Source of the DNA: Bacteroidales bacterium
Lineage (GTDB): Bacteria; Bacteroidota; Bacteroidia; Bacteroidales; UBA932
Length of the DNA stretch: 16,413 bases
NCBI GenBank assembly: GCA_004556005.1
Contig: SFJA01000037.1
Span: 1-16,413, forward strand
Direction of reading: 5' to 3'
The notes under the pieces are model-generated. The model made no database searches. It had not been told where the DNA came from and worked only from the letters and a program-made list of their open reading frames with translations. The number at the start of each line of letters is the position of its first letter. Position 1 is the first letter of the stretch. Positions 7,084 to 14,080 of the stretch are shown here, piece by piece. A program made the translations under genes and the position numbers.

Positions 7084-8735
7084 TCACGGCTGACCTGGGA
7101 AGCTGCAACACTTCGTTGTCGGTCGCTAAGGTGACCGGTGACAACATACAGGTATTGTTTTATAAGGAAAAGCCTTCTGACGGAGTGCGTTACAGCGCAG
7201 TGTACAATCCCGTCAAGGCTTCAAGGGTGCTTGGCTCTCTTATCAAGGAAGCCGAGAGCGAGCTGGGCATAAAGATTCTGAAGGTAGTTGTCGGACTGCC
7301 GAAATTCCAGATTCGCTCCGAAAATGCCAGCGGAAGGCTGGAACGCAGCGATGCCGACAGCTGCATAAGCCAGGAAGAGGTTGACAATCTCAAGGACCTC
7401 GCATCGGAATACCCTCTTTCAGACAATGCTTCCGAAGAAATCTACGGAGCCGTTGCTCAGTCATTCTCGGCCGACGACCTCATTCAGCAGAGCGAACAGG
7501 ACGTAGTGGGTGCAACTGCAGCCATACTGGACGGAAATTTCAAATTCTTCCTTGGAAGAAGGAAGGATTCCAAAAACATAGACAATGTCCTCAACCAACT
7601 GGATATTGCCGCGGCCGCAAAGGTATTTACCCCTATATGCACAGGCGATGCCGTGCTTACGGAAGAGGAGAAGATCAACGGAGTTGCGCTGATCGAGCTT
7701 GGAGGAGGAACCACTTCACTCTCGATCTTCCAGGGAGGACTGATGCGCTATTTCTGTTCCATCCCGTTCGGAGCAAAGAACATAACTACGGACATAAAGT
7801 ACGAATGCGGTTTCAAGGAGAGCCTGGCAGAGAACATCAAGCTTGCCTACGGCGCCTGCCTGCCTGACAGGCTGCAGAGCCTGAGCGAAAAGGTACTCAG
7901 GATAAATGACGAAGAGACAGGACTTTACGATGACCTTTCAATAAGGCATCTCTCCGAGATCATTACCTGCAGGATAGACGAGATACTCGATGCCATCTTT
8001 TTCAGGATTAAGGAAAGCGGCTTTGCGGAGCGTCTGCGGAACGGAATTGTCATAACCGGAGGCGGCGCAAACCTTACCAATCTCAGTTATATGATGCAGG
8101 ACAAGTGCGGATGCAACGTACGTATAGGATACCCGAGAGGAAGGAATTTCAGCGCATCGGGACTGAGCGGGCTCGGAGAGACAGGAGCTGCCGCAACGAT
8201 AGGAATGCTGCTTGTGGCAAAGAAGAACCAGTACATTAACTGCACGATAGACGAGGAAGAACCGGAGCCTCCGGTTACGCAGGCGGCAGCCTGCACGGAA
8301 GCGGTCAGTACTGCAGACGGCTCTTCGGATGATAAGGTGACTACTGCCGCTGTCGGCGGTGCCGCCTCGGATGGCGGACAGCAGGCTGCAGACAACGTAT
8401 TTGCAGGAATAGGCAGTGCAGCATCCACGGAACTCAGCTCAAATGGTTCAGCCGGAAGCCGGAGAAGCGAGGATCTGTTTGAGGGAACGGTATTTGCGGC
8501 AAGCGAGCCGGACGAGGACGAAAGAGAGGAAGCAAGAAGGCGCAAGGCCGAGGAGAAGGAAATGAAGCGCAGGGCAAAGGAATTGGAAAAGGAGAAGAAG
8601 CGCAAGTCTAAGGAGGAAAATAAAAAGTCCTTCATCAGCCTGACCTGGATTAAGGACGGACTTTCAAACGTACTGGAAACGGTAGGTACCATGTATGACA
8701 GTACCGAGAATGAGGAAGAAGAAAACCAGAATTGA
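7065..8735 (+). CDS. ftsA: Cell division protein FtsA with long charged C-terminal tail
   Basis: FtsA is the actin-like membrane tether of FtsZ. The actin-fold core spans about residues 5-390: phosphate-1 loop TADLGSCNTS (8-17), phosphate-2 loop IELGGGTTSLSIF (210-222) and adenosine motif VITGGGANLTNL (329-340). Two loop positions differ from common FtsA sequences: Asn15 sits where a Lys usually follows the phosphate-1 Gly-Thr/Ser, and Glu211 replaces the usual phosphate-2 Asp. After the core comes an Ala/Ser/Gly/Asp-rich linker (about 396-480), a highly charged stretch (about 483-521) that looks like a continuous helix, and a C-terminal amphipathic segment, FISLTWIKDGLSNVLETV (523-540), that fits the membrane-targeting helix. 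At 556 residues it is longer than the roughly 420-480 usual for the family. The start overlaps ftsQ by 19 nt and ftsZ follows after 15 nt. Confidence 0.95.
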   Translation: MQERYLVTADLGSCNTSLSVAKVTGDNIQVLFYKEKPSDGVRYSAVYNPVKASRVLGSLIKEAESELGIKILKVVVGLPKFQIRSENASGRLERSDADSCISQEEVDNLKDLASEYPLSDNASEEIYGAVAQSFSADDLIQQSEQDVVGATAAILDGNFKFFLGRRKDSKNIDNVLNQLDIAAAAKVFTPICTGDAVLTEEEKINGVALIELGGGTTSLSIFQGGLMRYFCSIPFGAKNITTDIKYECGFKESLAENIKLAYGACLPDRLQSLSEKVLRINDEETGLYDDLSIRHLSEIITCRIDEILDAIFFRIKESGFAERLRNGIVITGGGANLTNLSYMMQDKCGCNVRIGYPRGRNFSASGLSGLGETGAAATIGMLLVAKKNQYINCTIDEEEPEPPVTQAAACTEAVSTADGSSDDKVTTAAVGGAASDGGQQAADNVFAGIGSAASTELSSNGSAGSRRSEDLFEGTVFAASEPDEDEREEARRRKAEEKEMKRRAKELEKEKKRKSKEENKKSFISLTWIKDGLSNVLETVGTMYDSTENEEEENQN

Positions 8736-8750
8736 TGATTTTGCGAAGAT

Positions 8751-9977
8751 ATGACGGATATAATGGATGATTTTGTAGTCGAGCTTGCCCCTAATGACTG
8801 GGTAAAATCGGACGAAATAATAAAGGTAATGGGAGTTGGCGGAGGTGGCTGCAATGCCGTCAACACTATGTACCACAAGGGAATAAGCGGATGCAGCTTC
8901 ATTGTCTGCAACACCGACTCGATGGCATTGGCCAACAGTCCCGTATCTGTTAAGATTCAGATGGGAAAGGGCCTGGGAGCCGGCACGGACCCCATCAAGG
9001 GACGCAAGGCGGCTCTCGAGAGTCAGGAGGAGATACAGGTAAAGGCACTGAACCCACATACCCAGATGCTCTTCATCACTGCCGGAATGGGCGGAGGTAC
9101 GGGAACGGGGGCGACCCCTGTCATTGCCAAGATGGCAAAGGACAAGGGAATCTTGACCATAGCAGTCGTGACCCTGCCTTTCCTCAACGAAGGTCCCAAG
9201 GCTCTCACTCGCGCGGTTGACGGCATCAAGGAACTTGAAAAGAACGTTGACTCGCTCATCGTTATCAACAACGAAAAGTTATACGAGTACGACAAGGAAC
9301 TCATCCACGATGCCATACCTCTTGCAGACGAGGTCGTATGCACGGCAGTCAAGGGCATCATTGAGATAATCAAGAAGCCGGGCTACATAAACGTGGACTT
9401 TGAAGACGTAAAGACCATGATGCGCGACAGCGGAATGGCACTTATGGGCTACGGCTCAGGGACGGGCAAAAACCGCATCCACGATGCCGTGGAAGGCGCT
9501 TTCCGCTCCCCTCTTCTCAACGACTTCGAACTCAAGAGCGCCCGCAACGTACTCGTAAACATCACCGTGGGCCGCAATGAGCAGGGTCTCACCATGGGCG
9601 AAATGAACCAGCTCAACAATCTTATCGACGAATACACCGGCGGTGCCAACAACTTCAAGCGCGGACTCATATACGAGGACGACCCGGACTTCGGCGACAG
9701 GGTAAGCATCACCTCCATAGTCACCGGACTGAAATTCAAGGACGTAGTGGGTCCGGTAAGGGACCTGGGCAATTACATTATGCTCACCCGCGACTTTGTG
9801 TATGACAGGGAAAAGGAAGCAAGCGAGGAAGGAATTCACCTTGACTTCGTATCACCGGGGAGCAGCAACGGTTACGGCAAGTTCAACTGCGAACTGAAGG
9901 AGGAGCCTGCACTGCTTTCCGCTACACTTGATCAATTGTCTAACTTGGAAGATATTCCAGCAATACGCAGAAAATGA
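8751..9977 (+). CDS. ftsZ: Cell division GTPase FtsZ
   Basis: FtsZ is the tubulin-like GTPase that forms the cytokinetic ring. The GTPase core has GVGGGGCNAVN (28-38), the tubulin signature GGGTGTG (114-120) and the T7 synergy loop NVDFEDVKTMM (214-224), with Asp216 and Asp219 at the positions that complete GTP hydrolysis. The C-terminal subdomain ends at about 350, followed by a linker of only about 45-50 residues and a conserved C-terminal peptide, LEDIPAIRRK (399-408), which is the expected FtsA-docking sequence. The total of 408 residues is on the short side for Bacteroidota. A second in-frame ATG at 8763 (MDDF) is an alternative start; I kept 8751 as the longer reading. There is no Shine-Dalgarno sequence. 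The stop overlaps the gltX start as ATGA. Confidence 0.97.
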   Translation: MTDIMDDFVVELAPNDWVKSDEIIKVMGVGGGGCNAVNTMYHKGISGCSFIVCNTDSMALANSPVSVKIQMGKGLGAGTDPIKGRKAALESQEEIQVKALNPHTQMLFITAGMGGGTGTGATPVIAKMAKDKGILTIAVVTLPFLNEGPKALTRAVDGIKELEKNVDSLIVINNEKLYEYDKELIHDAIPLADEVVCTAVKGIIEIIKKPGYINVDFEDVKTMMRDSGMALMGYGSGTGKNRIHDAVEGAFRSPLLNDFELKSARNVLVNITVGRNEQGLTMGEMNQLNNLIDEYTGGANNFKRGLIYEDDPDFGDRVSITSIVTGLKFKDVVGPVRDLGNYIMLTRDFVYDREKEASEEGIHLDFVSPGSSNGYGKFNCELKEEPALLSATLDQLSNLEDIPAIRRK

Positions 9978-11626
9978 AAAGAACGAGAGTAAGATTTGCG
10001 CCATCCCCGACGGGACCGCTGCATATGGGCGGCGTGCGCACGGCATTGTACAACTATCTGTACGCAAAACAGAACGGAGGAGATTTTATCATCCGTATCG
10101 AGGACACTGACTCGCACCGCTTCGTTCCGGGAGCAGAGCAGTATATCATAGAGTCTTTGAGATGGTGCGGTATCGTCCCGGACGAAGGTGTGGACGAGAA
10201 CGGAAAGGTGGTCGAGGCACCTGACGAGAAGCATCCTCACGCCCCTTACAGGCAGAGCCAGCGCAAGAGCATCTACCGCAAATATGCCGAACAGCTTGTT
10301 GCCGAAGGTCAGGCATATTATGCATTTGACAGCGCAGAGGAACTTGAAAAGGCACGTGCCGAGGCTGAGGCAAAGTCCGAGACCTTCATCTACAACGCCG
10401 CATCCCGCAAGTCGCTGCGCAACTCCCTGACACTTCCCGAAGACCAGGTCCAGACCCTGCTTCGCGAAAGGGACGACTGGACAGTAAGGTTTAAAATGCC
10501 TGAAGATGAGACAGTTGCAATGGACGATATGATACGCGGACACATCGAGGTCAACACTTCCACCCTTGATGACAAGGTGCTTTGGAAAAGAGCCGACGAA
10601 CTGCCTACCTATCACCTTGCCAACATCGTGGACGACCATCTGATGGAAATAAGCGAAGTCATAAGAGGCGAAGAGTGGCTGCCTTCACTGCCACTGCACT
10701 ACCTGCTTTACCGTGCATTCGGCTGGGAAAGACCGCGTTTTGCTCATCTTCCGCTGCTGCTCAAGCCGGTAGGAAACGGCAAGCTCAGCAAGAGGGACGG
10801 AGACAAGATGGGATTCCCTGTATTTCCTCTAAACTGGAAGAACAGCGAAGGTGAAACCTATCACGGATATCGTGAGGACGGATACTTCCCTGAGGCATTT
10901 GTCAACCTCCTGGCAATGCTTGGATGGAACCCCGGAACAGAGCAGGAACTCTTTACCATGGAGGAACTCATACAGTCGTTCAGTATTGACAAGGTAAGCA
11001 AGAGCGGCGCAAAATTCAATCCTGACAAGGCAAAATGGTACAACAAGGAGTATCTTCGCAAGCACAGCGACCGCGAACTCGCACTTCTGTTCAGGCCAAT
11101 TCTTGAGGAAAAGGGCATAGAAGTGCCTCAGGACACGCTGGAAAGGGTGGTGGCCCTGATAAAGGAAAGGGCAACATTTGTCAAGGACTTCTGGACCATA
11201 GCATCATATCTCTTTGTCGCACCGTGCGACTTTGAGCGTTACGGAATCAAGGCAGGGGCTGCAGTGGAGAGCAAGTCGGACGGCAGGGCACCGGATCCTC
11301 GCGCGAAGGTATATGACGATGCCGCAACCGCCCCTTTCCTTGCAAAGGACGCGGACAAATTCTGGAAGCCGGAAAACAGCGCCCTGGCACTTCAGGCAGC
11401 AGAGCACCTGAGGCAGTGCGGCTGCGAATGCAGCAAGGAAGCCATCGAGGCTGAACTCGAAAGCTTCATAAAGGGCAACGGCTGGCCAATGGGCAAAGTA
11501 ATGAATTGTCTCAGACTGGCTTTGACCGGTTCGGCGAGCGGACTTGGAATAGCCGACATCATCTCATTCATTGGGATGGACGAACTCGGCAGAAGGATGT
11601 CTTATATCAGCGAGCGGCTGGGATAA
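9974..11626 (+). CDS. gltX: Glutamate--tRNA ligase GltX (GluRS)
   Basis: GluRS is the cytoplasmic class I aminoacyl-tRNA synthetase that charges tRNA-Glu. The N-terminal catalytic domain begins RFAPSPTGPLHMGG (7-20), containing the HIGH-type motif HMGG, and continues with RIEDTDSHRF (41-50). The KMSKS-type motif is GKLSKRDGDKMGFPV (269-283). The C-terminal anticodon-binding domain follows. The four zinc-ligand positions known from the E. coli enzyme are not filled: the equivalent region reads AYYAFDSAEEL (114-124). At 550 residues it is about 45 longer than the roughly 505 typical of the phylum; the extra material appears to lie at about 421-462, between the conserved APCDF region and FWKPEN. 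Its start overlaps the ftsZ stop by 4 nt, so it is the last gene of the dcw transcription unit here. Confidence 0.96.
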   Translation: MKRTRVRFAPSPTGPLHMGGVRTALYNYLYAKQNGGDFIIRIEDTDSHRFVPGAEQYIIESLRWCGIVPDEGVDENGKVVEAPDEKHPHAPYRQSQRKSIYRKYAEQLVAEGQAYYAFDSAEELEKARAEAEAKSETFIYNAASRKSLRNSLTLPEDQVQTLLRERDDWTVRFKMPEDETVAMDDMIRGHIEVNTSTLDDKVLWKRADELPTYHLANIVDDHLMEISEVIRGEEWLPSLPLHYLLYRAFGWERPRFAHLPLLLKPVGNGKLSKRDGDKMGFPVFPLNWKNSEGETYHGYREDGYFPEAFVNLLAMLGWNPGTEQELFTMEELIQSFSIDKVSKSGAKFNPDKAKWYNKEYLRKHSDRELALLFRPILEEKGIEVPQDTLERVVALIKERATFVKDFWTIASYLFVAPCDFERYGIKAGAAVESKSDGRAPDPRAKVYDDAATAPFLAKDADKFWKPENSALALQAAEHLRQCGCECSKEAIEAELESFIKGNGWPMGKVMNCLRLALTGSASGLGIADIISFIGMDELGRRMSYISERLG

Positions 11627-11709
11627 CGGCCTGGCACCGAGCTGCGGCTACGGCACAAGCGTTGCGGCATTCGGGTGCGTGAGGCCGTCAGACTTTCAAA
11701 AGTCCTGAC
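11627..11709. terminator. Convergent junction with inverted repeats, possible bidirectional terminator
   Basis: This short region separates gltX (plus) from truB (minus) and is the only intergenic stretch over 20 nt in the window. It holds a long-range inverted repeat (CGGCCT at 11627-11632 with AGGCCG at 11682-11687, then CACC at 11635-11638 with GGTG), a small inner hairpin (CCGAGC 11637-11642 with GCT-A-CGG 11647-11653), and a stronger hairpin over the truB stop codon (GTCAG-ACTTT 11687-11696 with AAAGT-C-CTGAC 11699-11709, one bulge). No T tract follows on either strand, so a classic intrinsic terminator is not established. Confidence 0.3.
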
Positions 11710-12547
11710 GTGGCGGCAAAGCATCCAGGGCATCCTGCAGACTTACGGCGTCTTTGATATCAAAGCCGCCGTTTTTCGTGCGCCTGAGCGAACTCAGAAA
11801 GGCTCCGCTCCCAAGCGCTTCTCCCAGGTCACGGGCAAGCGCCCTGATATAGGTTCCCTTGCTGCAATCCACCCTAAGCATAGCGGTAGGAAGCGCGCAA
11901 GAGCTTATGTCAGCCACGTTTATCCTGGCGCTGCGTTGTGTATCCGCCTCTGTCACGGGCAGGGCCTCAAAGAGTCTGTCAGAAGGTATAAATCGCTCAA
12001 GACCAAGGTCATAGATATTAATGAGCGAAGACTGGAGTATATCTCCGGGGTCAAATTCGCGGCCTTGCTCGCGGGCCTCCCGCAGCATCTTGCGCGCGGT
12101 CTCATACATACGCACTCCGTCCACCGACTTTGCGCTGAAAAGCGGCGCAACCTGCTCCTGCTCACCTGTGAAGCGCGGAAGAATTTGCTTAATGCTCTCT
12201 TCGCTGACACCGTCGAGGGGGCAGAAACGTTCGATCTCCTTTTCGAGGTCGTAGGACGCCGTTACCGCGCCGAAGGTCACCCCGGCGAGATACTGCTTCG
12301 GGGAACGCTGCAGTTCTTCCGCCCGCCTGGTCGCGGGACCTATGCAGACGAGCAGGATGCCGGTTGCAAGCGGGTCGAGCGTTCCGGCGTGGCCAAGCTT
12401 CAGGTTTTTTTTGCCGAAGTGCCTGACAGCCGCATACTTGAGCTTGCGTATGACATCGGCAGAAGTCCAGCGGTAAGGTTTGTCAATAGGAAGGACTATC
12501 CCTTCGGGATAATCGGCGATATCGTAACTGAACGGCTGCAAAATCAA
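11696..12547 (-). CDS. truB: tRNA pseudouridine(55) synthase TruB
   Basis: TruB converts U55 in the T-psi-C loop of tRNAs to pseudouridine. The catalytic motif GHAGTLDPLATG (52-63) contains the nucleophile Asp58. Upstream is LPIDKPYRWTS (19-29), typical of the TruB N-terminus, and downstream are KQYLAGVTFG (84-93), SAKSVDGVRMYE (138-149) and VDCSKGTYIRALARDLG (226-242). There is no ATG that keeps the N-terminal motif: the frame has a stop at 12560-12562 and the first usable initiator is TTG at 12547-12545. That TTG overlaps the TGA of rpiB (TTGA, 12547-12544), so coupled initiation is likely. At 283 residues the protein is longer than most Bacteroidota TruB proteins I know; the extra material lies at about 163-218, before CSKGTYIR. 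It is the last gene of the minus-strand operon. Confidence 0.94.
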   Translation of the reverse strand: MILQPFSYDIADYPEGIVLPIDKPYRWTSADVIRKLKYAAVRHFGKKNLKLGHAGTLDPLATGILLVCIGPATRRAEELQRSPKQYLAGVTFGAVTASYDLEKEIERFCPLDGVSEESIKQILPRFTGEQEQVAPLFSAKSVDGVRMYETARKMLREAREQGREFDPGDILQSSLINIYDLGLERFIPSDRLFEALPVTEADTQRSARINVADISSCALPTAMLRVDCSKGTYIRALARDLGEALGSGAFLSSLRRTKNGGFDIKDAVSLQDALDALPPRQDF

Positions 12548-12975
12548 TAGTTCGTTATCTTATCAATCCTTCTCTGGTGACGGCCTCCGGCGAATTCTTC
12601 ACTCATCCAGGCCCTTACCATTGCATTAACCATATTGTAGGAGGCGAATCGGGCCGGAACGACCAGCACGTTGGCGTTGTTGTGCTGCTTTACGAGCTTG
12701 GCAACCTCGACGTTCCAGGCAAGGCCGGCGCGTACTCCCTTGTGATGGTTGAGCGTAATAGCCATACCGTTTCCCGTGCCGCAGATGGCGATCCCGCAAT
12801 CCACCTCACCGCTTTCCACAGCATTGGCAAGAGGATGGGCAAAATCCGGATAATCACAGCTTTCCGTAGAATCGGTACCGAAATTCACCATTTCGTGTCC
12901 CTTTCCGAGAAGGTAGCTGATGAGTTTGTTCTTATACTCCACACCGGCGTGGTCGCAACATATTCCAATTTTCAT
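12544..12975 (-). CDS. rpiB: Ribose-5-phosphate isomerase B
   Basis: RpiB interconverts ribose-5-phosphate and ribulose-5-phosphate in the pentose phosphate pathway. The ATG at 12975 gives a 143-residue protein starting MKIGICCDHAG, the normal length and N-terminus of the LacAB/RpiB family; a longer reading frame back to 13074 would overlap the upstream gene and adds nothing conserved. The motifs are CDHAG (7-11), DYPDFAHPLA (41-50), the catalytic CGTGNGMAI (65-73; Cys65 and Thr67), KQHNNANVLVVPAR (96-109; His98) and GGRHQRRIDKI (130-140). All expected active-site positions are present. The gene begins 16 nt after the DAHP synthase/chorismate mutase stop, with an AT-rich leader and no Shine-Dalgarno sequence, and its TGA overlaps the truB start. 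A function on another sugar phosphate (for example allose-6-phosphate) cannot be excluded. Confidence 0.94.
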   Translation of the reverse strand: MKIGICCDHAGVEYKNKLISYLLGKGHEMVNFGTDSTESCDYPDFAHPLANAVESGEVDCGIAICGTGNGMAITLNHHKGVRAGLAWNVEVAKLVKQHNNANVLVVPARFASYNMVNAMVRAWMSEEFAGGRHQRRIDKITNY

Positions 12976-12991
12976 ATCGCTAAAATTAAAG

Positions 12992-14080
12992 TTACTCCGA
13001 AAGAATCTTGTTCTGCTCCTGCACTGAAGCCTCGTGTATTGCGTTAAATACCTTGGCAACAAATTCTCTATCAAGTCCGTAGATATCCGCTGACTTTAGC
13101 ACGCCCTCAAGGACGGTATCCCAGCGGGAGGCCTGGATGATGGCAATGTTGCTCTCCTTCTTGCACTCGCCTATCTTGCGGCTGATCTGCATTCGCGCGG
13201 CAAGAGTGCGGAGAAGTTCCTCATCGCAGGAGTCGATGCGCATACGGAGCTGCTCGATGTTCTCGCGGTATTCGCGGCTGTCGGTATCCTCGTCACGAAC
13301 GGTGAGCGAAGTGAGCATTGAGATGAGTTCGGCCGGGGTAAGCTGCTGCTTGGCATCGCTCAACGCGCAGGACGGGTCGCAGTGAGACTCGACCATAAGG
13401 CCGTCAAAGCCGAGGTTCATAGACTTCTGTGAAAGCTCCTGGATATAATCCTTGCAGCCGGACATATGGCTTGGGTCACAGAAGAATGGCAGCTGCGGAT
13501 AACGGCTGCGGAGGTCAACTGCTACCTGCCAGTGAGGAGAGTTGCGGTATTTCTTCTCGCCGAGAGATGAGAATCCGCGGTGGATGACACCTATTTTCCT
13601 TATTCCCTCACGGTTAAGGCGTTCCAGAGCTCCTATCCAGAGATCAAGGTCCGGATTGACCGGATTCTTGACCAGCACAGGTATATCAGTATCCCTGAGA
13701 GCTTCGGCGATTTCCTGCACAAGGAAAGGATTGGCAGATGTGCGGGCTCCGAGCCAGACCATATCCACCCCGTGCTTGAGGCACTCGAATACGTGCTTCT
13801 CGCTCGCAACCTCGGTACATACCTTGAGACCTAGTTCCTGCTTGATCCTGCGCATCCAGCGCAGTCCCTCCAGACCTACTCCTTCGAATGAGCCAGGATG
13901 AGTGCGAGGCTTCCATATTCCGGCACGGAACACATTGATACCTATTTCTTTAAGTTCTGCGGCAGTGCGGAACAACTGTTCCTCGCTCTCTGCGCTGCAC
14001 GGTCCGGCAATCACGCACGGTCTCGGCAAAGTGAAGAAGCCCCATTCCGAAAGCGGAGCTATGTCCAATGGCTTTGTCAT
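12992..14080 (-). CDS. Bifunctional DAHP synthase / chorismate mutase
   Basis: The protein fuses the first enzyme of the shikimate pathway with a branch-point enzyme. Residues 1-262 are a DAHP synthase of the KDOPS-like (type I-beta) family, which condenses phosphoenolpyruvate and erythrose-4-phosphate: AGPCSAES (25-32), GIWKPRTHPGSF (54-65), CTEV (88-91), LVKNPVNPD (136-144), IHRGFS (166-171), CDPSHMSG (201-208) and VESHCDPS (230-237). A short linker leads to an AroQ-type chorismate mutase (about 274-352), with LRMRIDSCDEELL (278-290), RMQISRKIGECKK (296-308) and a final helix. The domain order is the one known from Bacteroidota. In this family the mutase domain can also give allosteric control by prephenate; that is family knowledge, not visible here. 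The start overlaps the tyrA stop as ATGA. Confidence 0.95.
   Translation of the reverse strand: MTKPLDIAPLSEWGFFTLPRPCVIAGPCSAESEEQLFRTAAELKEIGINVFRAGIWKPRTHPGSFEGVGLEGLRWMRRIKQELGLKVCTEVASEKHVFECLKHGVDMVWLGARTSANPFLVQEIAEALRDTDIPVLVKNPVNPDLDLWIGALERLNREGIRKIGVIHRGFSSLGEKKYRNSPHWQVAVDLRSRYPQLPFFCDPSHMSGCKDYIQELSQKSMNLGFDGLMVESHCDPSCALSDAKQQLTPAELISMLTSLTVRDEDTDSREYRENIEQLRMRIDSCDEELLRTLAARMQISRKIGECKKESNIAIIQASRWDTVLEGVLKSADIYGLDREFVAKVFNAIHEASVQEQNKILSE

Noticed and set aside
8087..8935. A 282-codon minus-strand open frame opposite the ftsA tail and ftsZ start
   Set aside because: Its Ser/Ala/Leu-rich translation is what the reverse of the ftsA Lys/Glu-rich and Ala/Ser-rich tail gives. It crosses two clear genes and shows no family motif.
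11675..12550. A 291-codon plus-strand open frame covering the whole of truB
   Set aside because: It is a mirror of truB, which has its full catalytic motif on the minus strand. The plus-strand translation shows no recognisable domain and many Arg/Cys/His residues typical of antisense frames.
12976..13074. A longer rpiB with a start at 13074
   Set aside because: It would overlap the end of the chorismate mutase domain by about 80 nt and add 33 residues not seen in RpiB; the ATG at 12975 gives the standard N-terminus.
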